Shown: piece after piece, positions 10,657 through 21,000 of the stretch
How the letters are laid out: every line of letters starts with the position of its first letter
Numbering within the stretch: position 1 is the first letter of the stretch
NCBI RefSeq assembly: GCF_036884845.1
Contig: NZ_CP145732.1
Location: 2,542,001 to 2,606,000 of the forward strand
Source of the DNA: Pseudomonas sp. MAG733B
GTDB taxonomy: Bacteria; Pseudomonadota; Gammaproteobacteria; Pseudomonadales; Pseudomonadaceae
Direction: 5' to 3'
Length of the DNA stretch: 64,000 nt
The notes under the pieces: model-generated
Told to the model about the DNA's origin: nothing
Databases searched by the model: none
Seen by the model: only the letters and a program-made list of their open reading frames with translations
Position numbers and translations under genes: made by a program

Positions 10657-11130
10657 CTAACCCAATCGAATGTTCAGGCTTTGTGCGTCCCCGGTCCGGG
10701 CGGCGCTGACTAGCTGTTGCCGCGAAGTAGTGCTCAGCGGATTGAGCCAGCTGACGACCGTGTGACTGCGACCGAGACGAAGGGCTTCGCAGGTCAATTG
10801 CTGGGCACTCTGGGTTCCGCGTGGTTGCAGTATCAGAATGCGTTCGCGATTGAGGCCGGCATCCCGTAACCAGGTCTGGGTCAGGCTGGCAGGTGGGGCG
10901 ATTAGTGTCAGCCAGCGCGCGTCTTGATCGTCGCTCAATTCCCGGAGGATTGGAGCCAGAAGGTTCAGGCAGTTCCCGGCTGCACCACGCAGAGACAATT
11001 CACTGAAAACCTCGGGTTCGGCGCTCCAGGGCGACTCGACCACTTCCTTCAGAATCGGCGCCATTGGCGCCAGGAATGCCTCGAACAGCAGTGGCAGTTG
11101 GGCTTGCTGTGATGTGTGTGGGAACTGCAT
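10657..11130 (-). CDS. sulA: SulA-type cell division inhibitor
   Basis: 157 residues resembling SulA, with the core ARWLTLIAPPASLTQTWL followed by an Asn-Arg-Glu-Arg-Ile-Leu strand, the RecA-like fold used to bind FtsZ. During the SOS response SulA sequesters FtsZ monomers and blocks septation. AAAGGAGGC directly precedes the start. It begins 10 bp after the lexA stop, so it is co-transcribed with lexA and controlled by the LexA boxes at 11760-11794. Confidence 0.88.
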   Translation of the reverse strand: MQFPHTSQQAQLPLLFEAFLAPMAPILKEVVESPWSAEPEVFSELSLRGAAGNCLNLLAPILRELSDDQDARWLTLIAPPASLTQTWLRDAGLNRERILILQPRGTQSAQQLTCEALRLGRSHTVVSWLNPLSTTSRQQLVSAARTGDAQSLNIRLG

Positions 11131-11140
11131 AAAGCCTCCT

Positions 11141-11749
11141 TTAGCGGCGAATCACGCCAACGCTCAAGCCTTCGATCACCAGTTCCTGATCTTTAAGGTT
11201 TACTTCGATAGGGGCGAAATCCGGGTTTTCGGCAATCAGCCAGACCTTGCTGCCGTCACGCTTGAAACGCTTGACGGTCACTTCGTCACCGATCCGCGCA
11301 ACCACGATCTGGCCATTGCGGGCCTCGCGGGTGGTATGGACGGCCAGCAGATCGCCGTCGAAAATACCCACGTCCTTCATGCTCATGCCGTGCACCCGCA
11401 GCAGATAGTCAGCGCGTGGATGGAAGAAAGCAGGATTGATGTTGCAGGACTCTTCAACGTGTTGCTGGGCGAGGATCGGCGCGCCGGCCGCCACTCGACC
11501 AATGATCGGCAAGGTGGAGTCATCGGCCTTGGCTTCGAAGCCCGGGATGCGAATTCCGCGGGATGCGCCCGGGGTCATTTCGATCGCGCCCTTGCGGGCC
11601 AGTGCCTTGAGATGTTCTTCCGCCGCGTTGGGCGATTTGAAACCCAGTTCCTGAGCGATTTCCGCACGGGTCGGAGGGTAGCCGTTGTCTTCCAGGCAGC
11701 GTTTGATGAAGGCCAGAATCTCGGCTTGGCGTGGCGTCAGCTTTAGCAT
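11141..11749 (-). CDS. lexA: LexA repressor
   Basis: 202 residues. The N-terminal winged-helix DNA-binding domain (about 1-70) starts [12 protein letters not shown]. The self-cleavage site is Ala88-Gly89 (VAAGAPIL), and the Ser/Lys dyad is Ser123 (HGMSM) and Lys160 (VKRFKR). LexA represses SOS genes and is cleaved when RecA-ssDNA filaments form. Two LexA boxes just upstream imply autoregulation. It is divergent from psrA and followed by sulA. Confidence 0.97.
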   Translation of the reverse strand: MLKLTPRQAEILAFIKRCLEDNGYPPTRAEIAQELGFKSPNAAEEHLKALARKGAIEMTPGASRGIRIPGFEAKADDSTLPIIGRVAAGAPILAQQHVEESCNINPAFFHPRADYLLRVHGMSMKDVGIFDGDLLAVHTTREARNGQIVVARIGDEVTVKRFKRDGSKVWLIAENPDFAPIEVNLKDQELVIEGLSVGVIRR

Positions 11750-11759
11750 ATTGATCGCT

Positions 11760-11794
11760 CTGTTTTTTTATACAGTGACTGGGATTATATACAG
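11760..11794 (-). promoter_or_regulatory. Two tandem LexA boxes upstream of lexA
   Basis: CTG-N10-CAG occurs at 11760-11775 and again at 11779-11794. Both have AT-rich centres, as in the gammaproteobacterial SOS box. They lie 10 to 45 bp upstream of the lexA start, over its expected promoter. Confidence 0.9.
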
Positions 11795-11919
11795 TGAAGC
11801 GGTCTTGGCAATGCCCGTTTTTTTGCCCGCCGCCAGACGGTCGATCAGCCTGCTGATTGAAGCTTTGCGGTTGTATGGTTAAATGTCTGACTGACCATTC
11901 CCAAAACGAACTGCCAGGC

Positions 11920-11948
11920 TTGACAAGGCACAGGCTGAAACGTATGTT
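11920..11948 (+). promoter_or_regulatory. psrA promoter
   Basis: TTGACA (11920-11925), a 17-bp spacer, TATGTT (11943-11948). The -10 hexamer lies inside the first PsrA operator, so PsrA binding should exclude polymerase. Confidence 0.8.
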
Positions 11949-11963
11949 TCAAACAAGTGTTTG
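11937..11963. promoter_or_regulatory. Double PsrA operator (autoregulatory)
   Basis: GAAAC-GTAT-GTTTC (11937-11950) and CAAAC-AAGT-GTTTG (11950-11963) are both perfect matches to the PsrA palindrome and share base 11950. They cover the -10 region and the start of the transcript. Confidence 0.85.
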
Positions 11964-11978
11964 TCAGGCGGAGTAGCC

Positions 11979-12686
11979 ATGGCCCAGTCGGAAACCGTTG
12001 AACGCATTCTTGATGCTGCCGAGCAGTTGTTCGCGGAAAAAGGTTTCGCTGAAACCTCATTGCGTTTGATCACCAGCAAGGCCGGTGTCAATCTGGCGGC
12101 GGTGAACTATCACTTCGGTTCGAAGAAGGCGCTGATCCAGGCGGTTTTCTCACGATTCCTCGGGCCATTCTGCATCAGCCTCGATAAAGAGCTGGAGCGG
12201 CGCCAGGCCAAGCCTGAAATCAAGCCCTCGCTCGAAGAACTGCTGGAGATCCTCGTCGAGCAGGCCCTGGTGGTTCAGCCGCGTAGTGGCAACGATTTGT
12301 CTATCTTCATGCGGTTGCTGGGGCTGGCCTTCAGTCAGAGCCAGGGGCATTTGCGTCGTTATCTGGAAGACATGTACGGCAAGGTATTTCGCCGCTACAT
12401 GATGCTGGTTAACGAAGCCGCACCGCGTATTCCTCCAATCGAATTGTTCTGGCGCGTGCACTTCATGCTCGGTGCGGCGGCGTTCAGCATGTCCGGCATC
12501 AAGGCGCTGCGTGCAATTGCCGAGACCGACTTCGGGGTTAACACCTCCATCGAGCAGGTCATGCGTCTGATGGTGCCGTTCCTCGCGGCCGGCATGCGTG
12601 CAGAGTCCGGTGTTACCGACACGGCCATGGCTACTGCGCAGTTGCGTCCACGTAGCAAATCGACACCGGTTGCCGCCAAGGTTTGA
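11979..12686 (+). CDS. psrA: TetR-family regulator PsrA
   Basis: 235 residues starting MAQSETVERILDAAEQLF. The TetR DNA-binding helix-turn-helix covers about 25-50 (SLRLITSKAGVNLAAVNYHF), followed by a helical ligand-binding domain. In P. aeruginosa PsrA senses long-chain fatty acids, represses itself and fadBA, and activates rpoS. The start has GGAG upstream; an in-frame TTG 18 bp earlier would lie in the operator. It is divergent from lexA. Confidence 0.95.
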   Translation: MAQSETVERILDAAEQLFAEKGFAETSLRLITSKAGVNLAAVNYHFGSKKALIQAVFSRFLGPFCISLDKELERRQAKPEIKPSLEELLEILVEQALVVQPRSGNDLSIFMRLLGLAFSQSQGHLRRYLEDMYGKVFRRYMMLVNEAAPRIPPIELFWRVHFMLGAAAFSMSGIKALRAIAETDFGVNTSIEQVMRLMVPFLAAGMRAESGVTDTAMATAQLRPRSKSTPVAAKV

Positions 12687-12844
12687 CCGCGCACGGGTGG
12701 GCGCGGCAGCTTACATCCGCTAAGCTAGCCGCCCATGCCGACTCTCGTTTTTAATCCGCTCCCAATTTTTATCGCCGACCTGCCGGGCACAGCCCTTGGC
12801 GGCGTATCGGCGCGAGCCGGATTTATCGTTATCAAGGAATCTCT

Positions 12845-13855
12845 ATGACTGCTGGCCTGCAAGGCTCGTTGATGGTGGACGTCGCCGGTACCTGGCTGAC
12901 GGCCGAAGATCGCCAATTGTTGCGCCAGCCCGAAGTGGGCGGCCTGATCATTTTTGCCCGCAACATCGAACACCCGCGTCAGGTCCGCGAGTTGAGCGCA
13001 TCGATTCGCGCCATTCGCCCCGATCTGCTGTTGGCGGTGGACCAGGAAGGCGGGCGGGTTCAGCGTCTGCGTCAGGGTTTTGTCCGGCTGCCGGCCATGC
13101 GTGCGATTGCCGATAACCCAAATGCCGAATATCTGGCCGAGCAGTGTGGCTGGATCATGGCCACCGAAGTGCTCGCTGTTGGCCTGGACCTGAGCTTCGC
13201 CCCGGTCCTTGATCTCGATTATCAGCGCAGCGCTGTGGTCGGCACCCGTTCGTTCGAAGGCGATCCTGAGCGTGCAGCGCTACTGGCGGGTGCGTTCATT
13301 CGCGGCATGAACAGCGCTGGCATGGCCGCTACCGGCAAGCATTTCCCTGGTCACGGCTGGGCCGAGGCGGACTCCCACGTGGCGATCCCGAACGACGAGC
13401 GCAGCCTCGACGAGATCCGTGCCAACGACCTGGTGCCGTTCGCCAAACTCAGCAGGCAACTGGCCGCCGTCATGCCGGCTCACGTTATCTACCCGCAAGT
13501 CGATTCCCAACCCGCCGGTTTCTCCCGTCGCTGGTTGCAGGACATCCTGCGTGGCGAGTTGCAATTCGACGGGGTGATTTTCAGCGACGACCTGTCCATG
13601 GCCGGCGCCCTTGTGGTCGGCGATGCCGCCAGCCGAATTGAAGCGGCCTTGACCGCCGGTTGTGACATGGGGCTGGTGTGCAATGATCGTGCGGCTGCCG
13701 AGCTCGCCCTGAGTGCCGCCCAGCGCCTGAAGGTCAAGCCATCCGAGCGAATCGCGCGGATGCGCGGTCAGTCGTTCGCATCCACTGAATACCGTCAGGA
13801 CCCGCGCTGGCTGGCAGCCGTCGGCGCGCTCAAAGAAGCTCAATTGATTGATTAA
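12845..13855 (+). CDS. nagZ: Beta-N-acetylhexosaminidase NagZ
   Basis: 336-residue GH3 enzyme. The KHFPGHG loop and the Asp176/His178 dyad supply acid-base catalysis; the nucleophile is Asp248 in FSDDLSMAG. This layout fits P. aeruginosa NagZ with a constant four-residue offset. It removes GlcNAc from 1,6-anhydroMurNAc muropeptides in the cytoplasm during peptidoglycan recycling and generates the signals that induce AmpC beta-lactamase. AAGGA precedes the ATG. The gene is coupled to the phosphorylase 12 bp downstream. Confidence 0.96.
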   Translation: MTAGLQGSLMVDVAGTWLTAEDRQLLRQPEVGGLIIFARNIEHPRQVRELSASIRAIRPDLLLAVDQEGGRVQRLRQGFVRLPAMRAIADNPNAEYLAEQCGWIMATEVLAVGLDLSFAPVLDLDYQRSAVVGTRSFEGDPERAALLAGAFIRGMNSAGMAATGKHFPGHGWAEADSHVAIPNDERSLDEIRANDLVPFAKLSRQLAAVMPAHVIYPQVDSQPAGFSRRWLQDILRGELQFDGVIFSDDLSMAGALVVGDAASRIEAALTAGCDMGLVCNDRAAAELALSAAQRLKVKPSERIARMRGQSFASTEYRQDPRWLAAVGALKEAQLID

Positions 13856-14605
<750 letters not shown>

Positions 14606-14630
14606 GCCCGGCTACAGACTGAGTTGGATT

Positions 14631-14699
14631 CATCGCGAGCAGGCTCGCTCCCACAGGATCAGTGAATACCCTGTAGGAGCGAGCCTGCTCGCGATGGCG
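14631..14699. repeat. Inverted REP pair
   Basis: CATCGCGAGCAGGCTCGCTC and, inverted, a copy reading GGAGCGAGCCTGCTCGCGAT, with about 20 bp between. It lies between convergent genes and belongs to the second REP subtype of this window (GCGAGC/GCTCGC core). Confidence 0.8.
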
Positions 14700-14720
14700 A
14701 TCTATCAGACACTACAAGTC

Positions 14721-17414
14721 TCAGCGCTTTTCGAGCTTATCCGGTAACGGCGCAAACAACGCCTCAATGTCATCATTCTGCAATTTCCAGTCCCCAGCCT
14801 GACGCCCATCCAGTACGCCCGCCGCAAGGTCGGATTTCTCTTTCTGCAAGTGCTGAATCTTCTCTTCCACCGTGCCACGCGCGATCAACTTGTAGACGAA
14901 CACCGGCTTCTCTTGGCCAATGCGATAAGCGCGGTCGGTCGCCTGATTTTCAGTTGCCGGGTTCCACCAAGGGTCGTAATGAATCACGGTGTCTGCTTCC
15001 GTCAGGTTCAGGCCGACGCCACCGGCCTTCAGGCTGATGAGAAAAATCTGACGCTTGCCGCTCTGGAAATCCTTCACGGGTGTTCGGCGATCGCGGGTCT
15101 GTCCGGTCAGCAGTGCATAGGCCACACCGCGTTTTTTCAGTTCGTCCTCGATCAATGACAGCATCGAAGTGAATTGCGAGAACAGCAGGATCCGTCGGCC
15201 TTCTTCGAACAACTCTTCGAGCATTTCCATCAGGCTGTCGAGCTTGCCCGAGGTGCTGCCGCGAGCCGGCAGGGCGGCATCGTTGACCAGGCGCAAATCG
15301 CAGCACACCTGACGCAGTTTCAGCAGTGCTTCAAGAATGATGATCTGGCTGCGGGCCACGCCTTTGCGGGTGATCTCGTCGCGGACTTTCTTGTCCATGG
15401 CCAGGCGCATGGTTTCGTATACGTCACGTTGGGCTTCGTTGAGCTCGACCCAGTGGATGATTTCGGTTTTCGGCGGCAGTTCGGTGGCCACCTGTTCCTT
15501 GGTCCGGCGTAGCAGGAAAGGTTTGATCCGACCGTTTAGGTGCTGAAGTCTTACTTCGCTGGTGCGCTTTTCAATCGGTACGCGGTAATCGCGGTTGAAG
15601 CTTTTCACGTCGCCGAGCCAGCCCGGCAGCAGAAAGTGAAACAGCGACCACAACTCGCCCAAGTGGTTTTCCAAAGGTGTGCCGCTCAGGCACAAACGCT
15701 GACGGGCGTTCAACTCACGGGCGGCCTGCGCGGCCTTGCTGTTCGGATTCTTGATGTACTGCGCTTCGTCCAGCACCAGAACGTGCAACGGCTGCGCCGC
15801 CAGGCGTTCGACATCCTTGGGCAGCAACGCATAAGTGGTCAGGATCAGGTCGTAATCCGCCAGGTTATCGAAATGCTTTTTGCGGCTCGCGCCGTACAAC
15901 GCCAATACTTTGAGCTGCGGCGTGAAGTGCGCCGCCTCATCGAGCCAGTTGGGGATCAGACTGGTCGGCATTACCACCATGCACGGGCGGTCGAGGCGAC
16001 CGGCGATTTTCTCGGTGAGCACATGCGCCAGGGTTTGCAAGGTTTTGCCCAGGCCCATGTCATCCGCGAGAATCCCGCCAACCTCCAGTTGCCGAAGCGA
16101 CTGCATCCAGCTCAAACCTTCAAGCTGATACGGGCGCAACGTTGCGTTCAGGCCTTCCGGTGCGACGGCGGTGTAGTCCTTGATGTCGCGCAGACGTTGG
16201 GCAAAGGTGCGGATCTGTTCTCCACCCTCCCAAAGCAGCGGCAAGTCTTCCAGCGGGTTCAGGCGCGTGGCGTCGGCCTTGCTCAAGCGCAGTGCGGTTT
16301 CGCCGGGCCCCTGCAGATAGAAATCGCCGAGTGTTGCCAGTACCGGCTTCAAACGGCCGAAGGGCAGGGCGACTTGCAAGGGGCCGTACTCGGAGTTCGG
16401 GCGGTTGGGAATGTTGACCAGAATCAGCTCGTCGTCGCGACGTCGGGCCAGTCGCTCCGGGTTGAGAATTTCGGTGTGCGAGCGCATCAGGTTCAGCAGG
16501 ATGGGCAACAGGCTGAGCCGCTCACCGTTGACGATGATCCCCAATTCCAGGTCGAACCAGTCACGTTCCGGCGCCTGTTCAACCGTGGCGTACCAGTCGT
16601 CCACCGCCGTCAGGTCGAAACCGAAATCCTCGTTGATCTGCAATTCCCAGCCCTGGGTGCGCAGCTTCGGCAGTTCGTTGAGGGTGAAGGTCAGCCAGGC
16701 GCTGTCATTGAGCATCTCAAATAGCTCGCCGGCGCTTTCCGGCAGAGCCTTGCTTTGTCGAGTGGCGATTTTGAAACCGAGGATTCGTAGCTGTTCCCGG
16801 TAGGATTGTTCCACTTCCGGATGCCGCTTTATCCGTAACGTCTGTGTTTCCTGTCGGATCAGGATGTCGGTGTTTTTCTGTCCGGAAACGTACTCGTCCA
16901 GATAACTGAAGGACAGCGCCGCGCGATGCTGGATGTAACGCTGCATCCGCCCGTTGCGCGGTTCGAAAGCACTGAATTCAATGCTCGCCAGCCACAGGCG
17001 CGGTACCGGTTGCACATTGTCTACCAGCACTTGTGGCGGAGCCTTTGGGCTACGGTTTTCCAATACGGCCTGGAGTTTTTCCAGCAGCTCGGCGTCTTTG
17101 GCGGCGGCGGGGTAGTTGAGTGTTTCCTGCACTTGCAGCAATACCGCCGCGCAATGTTTGCAGTTGCTGTGGACGGGGCAGGAGCATGTGGCATCGACCA
17201 TCAGCAAAGTGCCTTTGGCTGACTCGCGCAAGCGAATGGTCTGACGGTAAACGTTACCGCCAGAGCCCTCGCAAGCGGCGATGATCGTGGCGTCGCCGGC
17301 CTCGACGATCCTGACGCGGTTTTCCAGTGCGTAGCGACGGCCACGCTCCAGGCTCTGTTCCTTGAATCGGCTGACCCAGGAAGGTGCCAGGGGTTTGCTC
17401 AGGGTCGCGGACAT
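14721..17414 (-). CDS. SNF2-family DEAD/DEAH helicase with SWIM zinc finger
   Basis: 897 residues. A SWIM zinc finger lies near the N-terminus (Cys77, Cys79, Cys85, His87). A long middle region of unknown role precedes a SNF2 ATPase: Walker A DDMGLGKTLQ near 450, DEAQ box near 548, motif III LSGTPLENHLGELWSL, and a C-terminal helicase lobe with DRAYRIGQ. Such proteins are SWI2/SNF2 translocases like RapA, which remodel protein-nucleic-acid complexes; the bacterial substrate is unknown. It starts 11 bp after csiV on the same strand, giving an mfd-csiV-SNF2 unit. Pairing with Mfd suggests a link to transcription or repair. Confidence 0.85.
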   Translation of the reverse strand: MSATLSKPLAPSWVSRFKEQSLERGRRYALENRVRIVEAGDATIIAACEGSGGNVYRQTIRLRESAKGTLLMVDATCSCPVHSNCKHCAAVLLQVQETLNYPAAAKDAELLEKLQAVLENRSPKAPPQVLVDNVQPVPRLWLASIEFSAFEPRNGRMQRYIQHRAALSFSYLDEYVSGQKNTDILIRQETQTLRIKRHPEVEQSYREQLRILGFKIATRQSKALPESAGELFEMLNDSAWLTFTLNELPKLRTQGWELQINEDFGFDLTAVDDWYATVEQAPERDWFDLELGIIVNGERLSLLPILLNLMRSHTEILNPERLARRRDDELILVNIPNRPNSEYGPLQVALPFGRLKPVLATLGDFYLQGPGETALRLSKADATRLNPLEDLPLLWEGGEQIRTFAQRLRDIKDYTAVAPEGLNATLRPYQLEGLSWMQSLRQLEVGGILADDMGLGKTLQTLAHVLTEKIAGRLDRPCMVVMPTSLIPNWLDEAAHFTPQLKVLALYGASRKKHFDNLADYDLILTTYALLPKDVERLAAQPLHVLVLDEAQYIKNPNSKAAQAARELNARQRLCLSGTPLENHLGELWSLFHFLLPGWLGDVKSFNRDYRVPIEKRTSEVRLQHLNGRIKPFLLRRTKEQVATELPPKTEIIHWVELNEAQRDVYETMRLAMDKKVRDEITRKGVARSQIIILEALLKLRQVCCDLRLVNDAALPARGSTSGKLDSLMEMLEELFEEGRRILLFSQFTSMLSLIEDELKKRGVAYALLTGQTRDRRTPVKDFQSGKRQIFLISLKAGGVGLNLTEADTVIHYDPWWNPATENQATDRAYRIGQEKPVFVYKLIARGTVEEKIQHLQKEKSDLAAGVLDGRQAGDWKLQNDDIEALFAPLPDKLEKR

Positions 17415-17425
17415 GGAGGCTTCGA

Positions 17426-18004
17426 TCAGTCTGGGACCACTTCAGGGGCTTCCCGGGGAGCAGGCGCCGTCAATGAAGTGATCTTGATCAGCAGGCCGAG
17501 ATGGCCGGCGTCGAGGAAGTTCAGCTGACCGTTTTTGGTGTGGCTTTCCTGTTTCAGGCGTTCGCTGGCGGTCACGAGGCCATCGGAGTTGAACTGGTTG
17601 ACCCAGAAGTCGGCGTCAACATCGGTGAAACGCCCCAGTTTGACACTGAGGGTGCCTTCAATCGGAAACTGGCCGAACTGTTCCTTGCCGTCGCTGATCG
17701 CAACTTTGGTGGCTTCCTCGCCAAGGTTTTGTTGCCAGGCCTTGTGCAGCAACACGGTGTAGTCGTTGCTGGCGGTGAGCTTTTCCACTTCAGGGTTCAG
17801 GCTTGGCGTGCGAAAGCTGTCAGGGTTGATGCGTTGGGCACCGGCATCCCAGTCTTCCGGCGCTGCGCGGCTGTCAATCGCCGGCACGGCATTCTGCCGC
17901 ACCAGAATCATTTCAATCTGATACAGATCATCGGCAAACGCCGTGGGTGCGACCAGCGCTGTGATTAACGTTGTCAGCAAGGTCAGTGAGCGAAACAGGC
18001 GCAT
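17426..18004 (-). CDS. csiV: CsiV-family periplasmic protein
   Basis: 192 residues with a signal peptide (MRLFRSLTLLTTLITALVA, cleavage near AFA/DD), then the family start DLYQIEMILVRQ and FGQFPIEGTLSVKLGRF. CsiV of Vibrio cholerae binds peptidoglycan and supports PBP1A-LpoA function. The homologue next to mfd is widespread in gammaproteobacteria; its function here is inferred only from the family. It begins 10 bp after the mfd stop. Confidence 0.75.
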   Translation of the reverse strand: MRLFRSLTLLTTLITALVAPTAFADDLYQIEMILVRQNAVPAIDSRAAPEDWDAGAQRINPDSFRTPSLNPEVEKLTASNDYTVLLHKAWQQNLGEEATKVAISDGKEQFGQFPIEGTLSVKLGRFTDVDADFWVNQFNSDGLVTASERLKQESHTKNGQLNFLDAGHLGLLIKITSLTAPAPREAPEVVPD

Positions 18005-18014
18005 GCGGCGTCCT

Positions 18015-21000
18015 TCAAGCAGTTTTCGGGATGAGGCGCTCGAACAGCGCCTCTACAGTATTAAAGCGCTCTTCCGGGCGTTCCATCGGGACCTGGAATT
18101 TAAACATCGTCGCGCCTTCGAATTTGTAGCGTTTTGGCTGGCTCTGGATCAGTTTGATCAGGGTCAGCGGGTCGACCGGGGTCTGCGTCGCGAACTCGAT
18201 TCGCCCGCCCTGCGGGCCGCCATCGACTTTCTTGATACCCAACAACTCGGCCTGCAATTTCAGGGCGGTGATGCGCATCAGGTTCTTGGTCGGCTCCGGC
18301 AACAGGCCGAAACGATCGATCATCTCCACCTGCAAATCCTTGAGACCTTCTTCATCGGTGGCCGAGGCGATGCGCTTGTAGAGAATCAGGCGGGCGTGAA
18401 CGTCCGGCAGATAGTCTTCGGGAATCAACGCCGGTACCCGCAGGTTGACTTCCGGACCACCGCCCAACGGTTGATCGAGGTTTGGCTGTTCACCCTTGCG
18501 GATCGACTTCACCGCGCGTTCGAGCATTTCCATGTACAGCGTGAAGCCGACCGCCTGGATCTGCCCGCTCTGGCCGTCGCCGAGCAGTTCGCCGGCGCCA
18601 CGGATTTCCAGGTCGTTGGTGGCGAGCACGAAGCCCGCGCCAAGGTCCTGGGTATTGGCGATCGCCTCCAGACGCTTTTCCGCGTCCGGGGTGATTTGCT
18701 GGCGCGGTGGGGTCAGCAGGTACGCATACGCCTGGTGGTGACTGCGTCCAACACGGCCGCGCAACTGGTGCAGTTGCGCCAGGCCGAACTTGTCGGCACG
18801 CTCGATGATGATGGTATTGGCGCTCGGTACGTCGATGCCGGTCTCGATGATGGTCGAGGCAATCAGCACGTTGAAGCGCTTGTGGTAGAAGTCGCTCATC
18901 ACCTGTTCGAGATCGCGTTCGCGCATCTGCCCGTGGCCGATGCCGATCCGTGCTTCCGGCACCAGCTCGGCGAGGTCAGCGGCGCATTTCTCGATGGTCT
19001 TCACGTCGTTATGCAGGTAGTAGACCTGACCGCCACGTAGCAACTCGCGCAGCAAGGCCTCTTTGACCGTGCTCTTGTTCTGCTCCATGACGAAGGTGCG
19101 AACCGACAGGCGACGGGCTGGCGGCGTGGCGATGATCGACAGGTCGCGCATGCCCGACACTGCCATGTTCAGCGTGCGCGGGATCGGCGTGGCGGTCAGC
19201 GTGAGAATGTCGACTTCACTGCGCAGCGCCTTGAGCTGTTCCTTCTGGCGCACACCGAAACGGTGTTCTTCGTCGATGATGACGAGGCCGAGGTTTTTGA
19301 TTTTTACGTCGTCCTGCAGCAGCTTGTGCGTGCCGATGACGATGTCGATCTTGCCTTCGGCCAGATCCGCGACCGCCGCGTTGACTTCCTTGGTCGACTT
19401 GAAGCGGCTCATCACTTCCACGGTGACCGGCCAATCGGCAAAGCGGTCGCGGAAACTGTTGTAGTGCTGCTGGGCAAGCAGGGTGGTCGGCACCAGAATC
19501 GCCACTTGGCGACCGCCGTGAACCGCGATGAACGCGGCGCGCATCGCCACTTCGGTCTTACCGAAGCCCACGTCACCGCACACCAGTCGATCCATCGGTT
19601 TGGGCGCTAGCATGTCTTCGCGCACGGCTTCGATGGTGGTTTGCTGGTCGGGGGTTTCTTCGAACGGGAAACCGGCACTGAACGTGGCGTAGTCGGCTTT
19701 TGGGTCGGCGAAGGCATAACCTTCGCGGGCGGCGCGGCGGGCATAGATGTCGAGCAGTTCGGCGGCCACATCGCGCACCTGCTCGGCAGCTTTGCGCTTG
19801 GCTTTCTGCCAGGTCTCGGAGCCGAGACGGTGCAGTGGGGCCAGTGCATCGTCGCTGCCGGTGTAGCGGGCGATCAAATGCAGGTTGGCCACCGGCACGT
19901 AAAGTTTGGCGCCTTCGGCATATTCCAGCGCAAGGAACTCGGCGGCCTGGTTGTCGATTTCCAGCGTAGCGAGACCGAGGTAGCGGCCGACACCGTGGTC
20001 GATATGCACCACCGGCGCGCCTTCGCGCAGTTCGGTGAGGTTCTTGATCACTGCATCGTTGTTGGCGTCGGCGCGTTTTTCGCGGCGACGGCGTTGCATC
20101 ACCCGTTGACCGAACAGCGGGCTTTCGGCAACCAGCGCCAGGGCTGGATCGTCAAGCAACAAACCTTCATCCAGCGGCGCGATGGTGATCGCCAGGCGTT
20201 CTTTGCCAGCGACGAAATCCGGCCAACTGTCGACGGTCTTCGGTCGCAGCTTCAGGCGTTCCAACAACTCCAGCAGCACTTCGCGACGGCCCGCGGACTC
20301 GGCGGTAAACAGCACGCGGCCGGGGAACTGATCGAGGAAATCCGCCAGCGCCGCCAACGGCTGCGAGGCCTTGGCTTCAATCGCCAGGTTCGGCAACTCA
20401 CGCGCGGGGAAGCGCTCGCGACCGCCACCGCTGTCCACATCCTGCTGGCTGGCTACCACGCGCGGCCAGTTCTTCAGGCGTGCGAAGCAGTCTTCCACCG
20501 GCAGGAACAGCTCGGCGGGTGGTAATAAAGGACGGGACGGATCGACGCGGCGCTCTTCATAGCGGTTGCGCACGTCGTTCCAGAAGTTTTCCGCCGCCTG
20601 TTCGATGCCGGGCAACGAGAACACTTGAGTGTCCTGGGGCAGGTAATCGAACAGCGTGGAGGTTTCCTCGAAGAACAGCGGCAAGTAGTACTCGATACCG
20701 GCCGGGGTAATCCCGCTGCTCAAATCCTGGAAAATCGGGCAGCGGCGGAAATCCACGTCGAAGCGCTCGCGGAACCGCGCCTTGAAGCGAGTGACCGCTT
20801 CTTTTTGCAGCGGAAACTCCTTCGCCGGTAGCAGCTTGACCGAGTCGACCTTGTCGATGGAACGCTGGTTTTCCGGATCGAAGGTGCGCAGGGTTTCGAT
20901 TTCGTCGTCGAACAGGTCGATGCGATACGGCAGTTTGCTGCCCATCGGGAAGAGGTCGATCAGCGACCCGCGCACGGTGAATTCGCCGTGTTCGTAAACG

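Noticed and set aside
15540..16724. 394-codon open frame on the plus strand opposite the SNF2 helicase gene
   Set aside because: Antisense shadow of a gene with clear helicase motifs; no domain of its own.
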